Source: Bactericera cockerelli (taxonomy: Eukaryota > Arthropoda > Insecta > Hemiptera > Triozidae). Taken from it: a stretch of DNA of 64,000 nucleotides. Of the stretch, positions 32,801 through 44,800 are shown piece by piece. The stretch is from positions 1 to 64,000 of the forward strand of contig JAMCCL010000143.1 in NCBI GenBank assembly GCA_024516035.1. Direction: 5' to 3'. The position numbers were made by a program, and so were the translations under genes. The notes below the pieces were generated by a model, which was given only the letters and a program-made list of their open reading frames with translations, ran no database searches and was not told the DNA's origin. Position 1 is the first letter of the stretch, and every line of letters starts with the position of its first letter.

Positions 32801-35800
32801 TCCGGAACTCGAACCTGGGTCACCTGGAGTGCAAGCCGAGCATGCTACCGCTAGGCCAAGGTGACTACCTAGCTGTTGATGATTGAAAACAGACGGTCGA
32901 TTTATTTCTAATTAAAAAGAAAAACAGTCATGAAAATTTTATTCCTGTAAGAAAATAAACACTGCTGCTAACAGAAATATAGAAAAAATACCGAACCAAT
33001 TAATTGTTATGTACAGCTCATTTACATGATATTCCTAATTAAATGTAAGTACATACACAATAAATTTATAACTGATTTTGTACAAGATGCCCATATACTA
33101 TGTATTTATGTGGTGTGTAAATTTAATTGTACAAATAAAGGCTACATTACATACACAATTACTGTTTCAAATAGGTACATGTTGTAAAAGTATACATCTA
33201 GATTCTATATGTTATAAAAGAGCCTATTTACATGCTATAAATTATTGATGCATCAGTTGAGATAAAATGCGATGAATTGCATTGCAAATGCATGGTTTTA
33301 AATGAAGGTACCTGCCATTATTTAACTGGCAGCAAAAAGTGGTTACACTTGATTTTTTTTTCTTCCCCATCAGGACTAGATTTTTTCTGCTCTGTACTTT
33401 CTGGGGGACTATGAACAAGGAGTAGACAAGTAGTCTGGCTGGGGGACTATAAACAGGGAGTAGACCAGCAGACTGGCTGGGGACTATAAATAGGGAGTAG
33501 ACCAGCATTGGCTTGGTTCTGGGGGCCCTTGTCAATTATTAGCCTCCTTGGAAAGACAGTGGTAGTAGTGATGAGTCATTCCTCCACTGTCTGGCTACCA
33601 TCGTTCAAGATTACGCCAACCTATGATGATGATGATGTACCTACGTAGATTTTAATTGTGTCTCCTATTTCTAGACGTTTGGCTGTCTGTCCGTTTTTGG
33701 TATTCCTTGTAACGCGTAAATCTGTGAAACTACTGAACGGAATTCAACGAAATTTCGTACATAATAGATGACGTATTGTATGTAGATGGTCTCATTTTTA
33801 AATTCATCAACTTCGAACTAGCGGATCTTGGAGATAAAGACGCACAGTTAGAGGTCAGGCGCCTTTAACTGTTTACTTAAACGCTTTTATCTCGTGAACG
33901 GTACGCAGAGGTTCGAACCCGGGACCTTCCGCATGGCAAGCGAGTGCTTAACCACTGAGCTATTCGCGCGTTTTCTTTGTAATCATGATGTTTAATGTAA
34001 TGATAGTGATGGGTGGCAGCAGCAGTATATCGGTTGTTGATGCAGTCCGGTTGTCTTGCCACTGAAAGATCTGATGAATCGGCGAATACTTGTTTTGTTT
34101 TTTTATTTCTTTAAAATTTTTTTTGTAAAGTCCTTGAGTTTGAAGGGCAATAAAGTCCTTGAGTTTGAAGGGCAATGTTAAAAGCTGGGGGAGGTGAGTG
34201 ACCATGTCAAATTACATAACCACATCAATCAGCCGCATCGTTAACTTATCAGGTGATGTCTAATTGGCGAATTTATTAAAGTTGATCATGATGATGATGA
34301 TTTTATTGATTTTCATTCCTAATGATAATAATTGGAAATTCCTCATGATAAATGAACCGTAAATGTCGATGGAAAGGACACATGTAAACTCCCCCGGTTT
34401 TTTGAAAGGTTCGTATTTCCGGTTGTAAATTCCCCCGGTAAAATATTTGATTACCTGAGGGTTTCATGGTAAATTCCCCCGATTCTGTACGTACAGGTAT
34501 AAAATTGTATATTGTAGGTATGTAGGCAATCTTTTTTTCCTTATAGGCATAGCCTTCAATTAATGAACCGAGGCATGGCCTACATTGTATTTTACCTAAC
34601 CCTACTATAAACCCAAGGCATGGCCTTCATTGTATTTTACCTAACCCTGCTATATAAACCCAAGGCATGGCCTTCATTGTATTTTACCTAACCCTACTAT
34701 AAACCCAAGGCATGGCCTTCATTGTATTTTACCTAACCCTACTATAAACCCAAGGCATGGCCTTCATTGTATTTTACCTAACCCTGCTATATAAACCCAA
34801 GGCATGGCCTTCATTGTATTTTACCTAACCCTACTATAAACCCAAGGCATGGCCGTCATTGTATTTTACCTAACCCTACTATAAAGCCAAGGCATGGCCT
34901 TCATTGTATTTTACCTAACCCTACTATACACCCAAGGCATATCGAAACTTGATTACAAATATTCAATAAACATCATCGGGGGAATTTACATTATACCTTT
35001 TTTTTGCAATCGGGGGAATTTTCATGTACCTTTTTAAGTCCCAAATTTGCAATCGGGGTAGTTTGTATGAAAGCGGGGGAATTTACAATCGCCCGATGGA
35101 AATATCGGAAGCATAAAATAATTACATAAATGAATATACATAGAAAGAGTGTAGGTTTTTTTTTTAGCATTGGGCAAAAACAACCCATACAGGCATAAGT
35201 GTATGTTAGGTTTGTACATATTGATTACATACTTACATAGGCCATCATATATACTAAAGAGTAGGTAGTTAGTAGTTATCACTTACCGTAGACAAGTAGA
35301 TGGTGCACTGACTAGCAACTTGCGTGACCCGGGTGCGAATCCCAGCTGGATTCAAAATTGTCAATTATTATTTCCACTTTCTCTCTTTTGGAAGGTAATT
35401 ATTACCTTTTAAAGGGTATTACACCAGGATCGGATCATATGATCAAGTCTCCTGGTGTTGTAACTTCAGGAGCGGATCCGAAGATCAAGTCTCCTGAAGT
35501 TGTTAGGTTCATAATGTGGGGAGGTTATTTTATGATGGACTTTGTGTAGTCCATCTTTTTCTCTCCCGTGGCTATCCCTCTTGGTGGTCCAATGGATTTT
35601 TCCATAGGAAAACACTTTCGGGGGTACGGATGGATCCGAACAGCCACTTGGTCACATTATGAACCATTAGGTATGTCAACAGAATTTTCATGAGGACATG
35701 CCTCACTACTTTTAGAGAAGGTGTCTCTATGCTTCTGTTGACATACCTCGCAGTCAGTGTTCATATGGTATTGTGAATTACCATACTACTTCCTGGGACG

Positions 35801-38800
35801 TTGCTGATACTTGCAACCATCCAGGGATCACTGACCACTTGCTCGGGTGCCTCGGGAACGCCAAATCCCGTATGACCATTTATTGCTAAATAGTCATCCC
35901 TGAGGTATTATTATTATTATTATTATTATTAAACACTTTTTTAGATATAAAAAGACACTGTACGGTACAAATAATTATGAGAACAATTAAAAAAATGGAA
36001 ACAATATATACAATAAATAGTAAAAAGAATAGAAAAATATATATAAACATATGTCCTAACTAAAGGGTGGGGTTATTACCTATGGCAATCTCTTCCACCC
36101 AATCACTCAATTCTGTATCTTTAGAATCTTCAGAAGTCCGAGGTCTACTCAGACTCTCGTGAGGACATATGAGTTGCTTCTTTTTATTGTAGCTTCTCTT
36201 TAACATGTAAGTCATTCGAGACCGGGGTTTTACTCCCCATTGGACCGGAATGTCATCAGCATAACTGAGAATCCAACAAATGTTTCAGAGGCTTTTTTTA
36301 ATTTGGGTTTAACGTCGCTTTCAACAGCATGGTCATATCACAACAGGGGTGTTACCCTCCATTCGTTCGCAGGAAACTCACAAACCTGCAACCCACATTA
36401 ACCTCAGTCAGCCTGGGTATGGCCGAAATACCAGCATCACAAACTATTCACCTCCCTGGTCGTTGCTTAACTTCGATGAGCCTACGAGAAGCGGTGCATT
36501 CAACGCGCCATCGACGCTCTATTAAATAATTATAGTTCGTTAGTTAACATAATTATTGAGTTAATCACTTTCGTGATATCGCAACTACTCAAACTCGCTT
36601 TACTAAATCCACGCTGAAACCGGGACTTGAATTACCGACCTCCAGGTTACAAGTCCGCCGCCTTATCGATCAAGCTACTGAGATCGGTGAAAATTGCATC
36701 ACGAAAAAAACAGCCACAAACTTTTGTTCGCACACAAACGCAAGTGTGTCCATTACATAACCTGCTCGTTGTTGTGTAATAAGCACATCCTCAGAGATAT
36801 GGAGCCAATGCTGCTGAGCTGGGGTTCTGAGAATAGAGCACTTTTCCATGAGGTTGTGAGCAATTAGCAAAAGCGGTCGTTGCTATTCAATGGTTCAAGC
36901 CTATGCGACCATACAGGGTGGTCCATTATAAAGAACACACTCAAATATCTCGGAAACGCAAAATCTTAGTAGTCATTCAATAGAAAATAGATCAATCCTG
37001 TGACCGACCTCAGTAGTTTGAACGATAAGGCGATGGACTTGTAACCTGTAGGTCGGTGGTTCAAGTCACGGTTCTAGCGTGGATTTAGTAAAGCGAGTTT
37101 GAGTAGTTGTGATATCACGTAAGTAATTAACACAAGTATGATAAGTTAAAAAAAAAACTTTTAGATCAATCCTGTGTGACTATACAGGGTGGTCCATTAT
37201 AAAGAAGCCACTCAAATATCTCGGAAAGGAAAAATCTTAGTATTCATTCAATAGAAAATAAATCAATCCTATGCGACTATACAAGGTGGTCCATTAAAAA
37301 GAACACACTCAAATATCTCGGAAACGCAAAATCTTTGTAGTCATTCAATACAAAATAGATCAATCCTATGCGACTATACATACAGGGTGGTCCATTAAAA
37401 AGGACACACTCAAATATCTCGGAAACGCAAAATCTTAGCAGTCATTCAATAGAAAATAGATTAATCCTGTGTGACTATACGAGGTGGTCTATTATGAAGG
37501 ACACACTCAAATATCTCGGAAAGGAAAATTCTTAGTAGAATTTCAATAGAGAATAGATCAATCCTGTGTGCCTATCTGACTATATACAGGGTGGTCCAAT
37601 ACAAAGAACACACTCAAATATCTCGGAAACGCAAAATCTTAGTAGTCATAGTCATTCAATAGAGAATAGATCAATCCTATGCGACTATACGAGGTGGTCC
37701 ATTATGAAGGGCACACTCAAATATCTTGGAAGCGCAAAATATTAGTAGTCATTTAATAGAAAATAGATCAATCCTGTGTGACTATATGGGGTGGTCCATT
37801 ATAAAGAACACACTCAAATATCTTGAAAAGGTAAAGTCTTAGTAGTCATTCAATACAAAATAGATCAATCCTGTGTGACTATACAGGGTGGTCCATTATA
37901 AAGAACACACTCAAATATCTTTGAAAGATAAAGTCTTAGGAGCTATTCAATACAAAATAGATGAATCCCATGCGATACAGGGTGGTCCAATACAAAGAAC
38001 ACACTCAAATATCTCGGAAAGGAAAAATCTTAGTAGAATTTCAATAGAAAATAGATCAATCCTATGCGACCATACAGGGTGGTCCATTATAAAGGACACA
38101 CTCAAATATTTCGGAAACGCAAAATCTTAGTAGAATTTCAATAGAGAATAAATCAATTCTGTGTGACTATACATGTGTTCAGACGCGATTTTCATTCCAA
38201 GAATAGTTCACTTTTCCAAGAGGTTGTGAGCAATTATTAAAAGCGGTCGTTGCTATTCAATGGTTCAACCATAGCATGTAGAATTCAGAGGTGAGGAAAC
38301 GAACCCCAGTTGCATGGAAACGCCACATAGCGCGACACCATCGCAAAGGAGTAGAATATTTCTCGCGGTCTATATTTATGTTTATGTTTACATTTGATAC
38401 GGGGGAAGAAATTTTGTGAGGGACGAGGAGAGGAGACTCCTTTGAGGTACTAGCGCTGAGGACGCCACGATGTAGGCCGGCGGGGGTGGTTTCTACACCT
38501 CTTAATCCTACACGCTATGGTTCAATCTTATGCGACTATACAGGGTGACATGCGCAGAAACCAGTTTGAGTATAAAAAAACATATTGTTTTGTTTCAGAG
38601 ATGGGAAGGTATCCTCCAGGACTCTGCTGCTCAGGCGACTAGAGGAGGATGGATTCGTCATCATGACAGACAACAGAAGTCGCAAACATGCTCAGATAGT
38701 AAGTCGCCATATTTAATAGCCACGGCAAACATGCTCAGATAGTAAGTCGCCATATTTAATAGCCACCGCAAACATGCTCAGATAGTAAGTCGCCATATTT

Positions 38801-41800
38801 AATAGCCACCACAAACATGCTCAGATAGTAAATCGGCATATTTAATAGCCACCGCAAACATGCTAAGATAGTAAGTCGACATATTTGATAGCCACCGCAA
38901 ACATGCTCAGATAGTAAGTCGCCATATTTGATAGCCACCGCAAACATGCTCAGATAGTAAGTCGCCATATTTTTTTTTTTTAATATTTATTATGTAAAAC
39001 GTTCAATTGAAATATTTCCTTCACAGTCAGTACTCTCTTTTCCAATGATCAATTCCATCTTCATACCCCAACAACGACTCTCCACTCCTCCATCTTCTCC
39101 TAGCTCTTCTTATGCACATACTCGCTGAACGCTCCGCAGCAATGGAAATTTTGGCTCGAACCCATTTTAATAGCCACCACAATAGCCAAAAAAACATGCT
39201 CAGATAGTACCTAAGTGGATAGCCGCCATATTGGATAGCCACCATCGTAGGTGTGTCGATCTCGTGTCACCACCATACAAGCCCAGTGCGCATGCTCTTG
39301 TCTCGGTATCTCAGTAGTCAAGGTGTCGATCTGTATTCCAGAGGTTGCGGGTTCGAGTTGGGACATGCGAAGTGACAAGTTATCCTATCATTTTTGATTT
39401 TGACCACAAAATAATACCTCTATGACAGATGGCATTACTAAAGTAGGTATTATAAATATAACCAACCGCAGAAGCTCGATTGATAAGGCAATGGACTCGC
39501 AACCTGGAGTTCGGTGGTTTGAGTCCCGAGAACGGCGAATATTGTATTCCCAAATTTCTGTTCTGCATTTTAAAAACAATCACATTTTCTACGATAATAT
39601 TAATAGTTATGGACAGATTTTTAAGTCAAAGTCACCCGTACATTACCTGCTTAATTATCTATGAGGTTTTGTTTGAGGACATACCTTATCTTTATCGTGT
39701 TCCATCTCACAGAGAATTTTGTTTCATACACCAGGAATTTTGTTTCATACATCAGGAATTTTGGTTTACTTCAGGAATTTTGCTTCATACATCAGGAATT
39801 TTGGTTTACTTCAGGAATTTCGTTTCATACATCAGGAATTTCGGTTTACTTCAGGAATTTTGTTTCATACATCAGGAATTTTGGTTTACTTCAGGAATTT
39901 TGCTTCATACATCAGGAATTTTGGTTTACTTCAGGAATTTTGTTTCATACATCAGGAATTTTGGTTTACTTCAGGAATTTTGCTTCATACATCAGGAATT
40001 TTGGTTTACTTCAGGAATTTCGTTTCATACATCAGGAATTTTGGTTTACTTCAGTAATTTTGTTTCATACATCAGGTATTTCGTTACTTACATCAGGAAT
40101 TTTGGTTGACATCAGGATTTTGGTTTGCTTCAGGAATTTTGGTTTACTTTAGGAATTTTGTTACATCATCAGGAATTTTGGTTTACATCAGGAATTTTGT
40201 TTCATACATCAGGAATTTTGGTTTACTTCAGGAATTTTGTTTTACTTCAGGAATTTTGTTACATACATCAGGAATTTTGGTTTACTTCAGGAATTTTGTT
40301 ACATCATCAGGAATTTTGGCTTACTTTGGGAATTTTGTTTCATACAACAAGAACAAGAATTTTGGTTTACTTCAGGAATTTTGTTTCATACATCAGGAAT
40401 TTTGGTTTACTTCAGGAATTTTGTTTCATACATCAGGATTTTGGTTTATTTCAGGAATTTTGGTTTACTTCAGGAATTTTGTTACATCATCAGGAATTTC
40501 GGTTTACTTCAAGAATTTTGTTGCATCATCAGGAATTTTGGCTTACTTTGGGAATTTTGTTTCATACGACAAGAATTTTGGTTTACTTCAGGAATTTTGT
40601 TACATCATCAGGAATTTTGGTTTACTTCAGGAATTTTCGTTTGCATCAGGAATTTTGGTTTACTTCAGGAATTTTTTTTCATACATCATGAATTTTGGTT
40701 TACTTCAGGAATTTTGTTTCATACATCAGGAATTTTGGTTTACTTCAGGAATTTTGCTTCATACATCAGGAATTTTGGTTTACTTCAGGAATTTCGTTTC
40801 ATACATCAGGAATTTCGGTTTACTTCAGGAATTTTGTTTCATACATCAGGAATTTTGGTTTACTTCAGGAATTTTGCTTCATACATCAGGAATTTTGGTT
40901 TACTTCAGGAATTTTGTTTCATACATCAGGAATTTTGGTTTACTTCAGGAATTTTGCTTCATACATCAGGAATTTTGGTTTACTTCAGGAATTTCGTTTC
41001 ATACATCAGGAATTTTGGTTTACTTCAGTAATTTTGTTTCATACATCAGGTATTTCGTTACTTACATCAGGAATTTTGGTTGACATCAGGATTTTGGTTT
41101 GCTTCAGGAATTTTGGTTTACTTTAGGAATTTTGTTACATCATCAGGAATTTTGGTTTACATCAGGAATTTTGTTTCATACATCAGGAATTTTGGTTTAC
41201 TTCAGGAATTTTGTTTTACTTCAGGAATTTTGTTACATACATCAGGAATTTTGGTTTACTTCAGGAATTTTGTTACATCATCAGGAATTTTGGCTTACTT
41301 TGGGAATTTTGTTTCATACAACAAGAACAAGAATTTTGGTTTACTTCAGGAATTTTGTTTCATACATCAGGAATTTTGGTTTACTTCAGGAATTTTGTTT
41401 CATACATCAGGATTTTGGTTTATTTCAGGAATTTTGGTTTACTTCAGGAATTTTGTTACATCATCAGGAATTTCGGTTTACTTCAAGAATTTTGTTGCAT
41501 CATCAGGAATTTTGGCTTACTTTGGGAATTTTGTTTCATACGACAAGAATTTTGGTTTACTTCAGGAATTTTGTTACATCATCAGGAATTTTGGTTTACT
41601 TCAGGAATTTTCGTTTGCATCAGGAATTTTGGTTTACTTCAGGAATTTTGTTTCATACATCATGAATTTTGGTTTACTTCAGGAATTTTGTTTCATACAT
41701 CAGGAATTTTGGTTTACTTCAGGAATGTTGTCTGAAAAGAGGCGAGCAATGATGTTAAGTAATAATGTGTGCTTGATGTTACTAAAAAATAAAATCAATG

Positions 41801-44800
41801 ATCATCGAACCAAAGAGATACAACTCATTCGTAAAAGACAAGCCATTAATAAAGTAAAATCCTTAAGCAAAAATACAGTGCTCAGATTCAAAGAATTTTT
41901 TTTTTTTTTTTTTTTTCCTTATTGAAATTTCTTAAATTTACCTACATATAGGTACCTACTTGGGTAATAGTATTAATAGGTACATTTATTATACTTACAT
42001 TTTTAAGAAGAATTTGCTGAAAAAGAAATTGGAGATTATCGATAGGTTTGTCATAAAAATCTGTCCAAAAATTGTAATTTCAAAAGCCAAAAAGAAAAAA
42101 ATATAAATCCCTCTCTCTTATTTTCCTTTCACCCAGGAAATTTCCTCTCAAAAATCCTTTAACCAGGTTTTTCTCTTTAAAAGTAATATCTTTGTGCTTT
42201 CTCAATGGGTAGAAAAAAAATCGTTGTTGTTGTAAAGAAAAGCTTGGCTACAGCTGGGGGGGGGGGGGTGATGGTCACAATACATCTTCAGGAGGCCACG
42301 TATATTATTCTGATGGGCGATCTTTGACGTTGCTGCAGGGTGTTGTCTTTCGGCTACCGCCAGGTCGACACGACAGATCAGTTGAACATCTAGACATCTA
42401 GAATTGACCAAGGAGGGTGACAGAGGCGCCAAGTTGTGTAGATACTCACAATTTTTCATATCAGAATAGTAAACTTTTGTTAAAATTAATTTAATTGTAT
42501 TTTCAAATTTTGAATGTTTTAAAAATTTACTGGTTTATAATGGAAAGATAAATAATTGATATACAGCCAAGTTCAATGAATTTATTTAATTTATTATTGT
42601 AAGTGACCTTAATCAATCGGAAATTATTTTTTTTGTATCTCAGAGCTGGTTGATAACTTCTCATCAGCTTGCCACAGAGCTCAATTTGTCGTACGAGAAA
42701 CCCTTGAGTCTGGAAGGCAGTCTACAACTTCGGCCATGCCTCTGATGACTAATTCGAGTAGTATGATCGCTTTCGAGTAGCGGTTTATGTGAAGGTCGGC
42801 TCGTGTCAGATTTTGTCTATCTGTCACCGTTTCGGAGGTTGTAGAAGCATTTTACGGCGGAACATACGACTCACATCCTATTAAAATCAGAAGTCGACGC
42901 GAACGACCTGTCTGTCGACAAGGTTTAAGCGCTTTAAAAAAAAAAAAATCAGAATTTTCTGAATAAAATTTCAAATCAGGAACATCTAGAAGTTCCTAAG
43001 CGTTCTCGGAACAACTAGAAGTTTTTAGGAACTTCGCGATATTCCTAGAGCACTCAGAAATTTCTGGAAGTTAATAATATAATATAATAATGCTTTTTCT
43101 TTGTGTTATTATGTCACAATTTTAGTGGGTAGCGCAGAATCATAGGACTTTACCACTTTAATTTACAATATCTTGTATTATTTTTTTTGCCTAAGATTCT
43201 GCCACTGGTCGCTGCTTCACATTAAAGGAGCTACTCATTTTTCCTCACGAGGTATGAGTGGACCCCGAACATCCAAGTACAGAGCAGAAAAAATCCTCCC
43301 CCGCTGGGAATCGAACCCAGGTCACCATGTGTGCAATGCCTAGCGCGCTAACTCGCTCTGCCACAGTGACTACTTAAGTTCCTGGAAGTTCCTGCAACGT
43401 AACCACTTGACTGTTTGCTCCACTAGGGCGACAGAAGTAGTTTCGGGAGAAGCAGGTCGTGCCACCAAAGTCTCACTCGTCGTTATCTGGCAGTAAGCCA
43501 TGTGTAGCCATGCCATGGCTAATAATAAGCCATGCGTTGTAGCCAGGGCCGTATTTAGGGGGGGGGGGGGGGGGCAGGGGCTCGGGTTCCTCCCTCCTCC
43601 CCCCTCAAGCTTGCCCCCCCCCCCCCTCGACATTCTCTCTTGAACGCACGCTCTCATCCCGGGCCCCCCTGGCTTTGGATTTTTATACTATTTGGGCCCC
43701 CCCTGACGAAAATCCTGGATACGGCCCTGCTATGACTTACTCCTGAAATAATGGGACTTCTTAGTCCTAATCGGGCAGTATTTAATAAGGAAATAAGGCG
43801 ATATTATTATGTATGTACATTATTTTTTTTAAGAAAGGGCGGAGAAAAATCTTTTAAAGACACCCAGGTCTTAGCCTGGGGTGTGGGATTTCCACCCACT
43901 AAAAACCCACCTTTAATGATAGCACTTGGAACCGAATTTTTTTCATTACTTTAGGTAGGTAGGTACATTGTGTGGTTTTTTCAGCATTACGAAATTCCAA
44001 ATTTTATCGTTTCCTTTTTTCTCTTTTCCTTATCTTACAATAATATTCTTTTTTTTTCCCCTAACATCCATTTATTTTCGTTCTCTTGATGCCGCCACTG
44101 GTCAGTGTGCATGGAAATATCTACTCAATTTTCCTGATTATTCTCTAAAATCTAAATACAAACTAATTATTAAACGTTTCATATCATTCATAGTTCCCTA
44201 TGAATGATATGAAATTCATAGTTATTCATAGTTACGAAGAAACAGTTAGTTTTTGAATGGAGATAAGAAAGAAAAGCTTAAATGGAAAAAGAGGAAACCC
44301 CCGTGATAACCCGTGTTGGGTGATTAACTACTTTGTATTTCTCTTATCAGTGATAAGAGATAGCCCTCGGTACATGAGGTTGAGAAGTGTTCCGAGAAAT
44401 ATCAATAGATTTACATAATAAGTGGAAGATAAACTTGCGAAAATCAAAGCTACAAAACTGTATGTAGATTATTGTAGATACATACGAGTAATACGAGTAT
44501 GTACTAACTATCACTACTCTTTTTTTTTTTTTCTTCTTTTTTTTTGCTTTCTTTAAAGGGGCAGGGTTCTCACATGTGAGCTCTTCTCAACCACAAGTCT
44601 TCACCTCGCTGGACGTTGCTTAACTTCGGTGATCCTACAAGAAACGGTGCATTCAACGCGCCATCGACGCTGGCTTTATTTTTTAGATATATGTACAATT
44701 GTACATAGGTATTAATTGATTAATTTCTATTGATGTGATGTTCTGTTGTTTTCCTCGACAATTAAATTTCATATTATCATTATACATATTTTTTTAGGAA

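Noticed and set aside
34560..34945. CRISPR-like array
   Set aside because: Direct repeats without unique spacers; eukaryotic minisatellite.
39480..41925. Plus-strand ORFs up to 325 codons, rich in N-F-G-L-L-Q-E-F
   Set aside because: Product of a 39-bp satellite whose length is a multiple of three; no domain and no start context.
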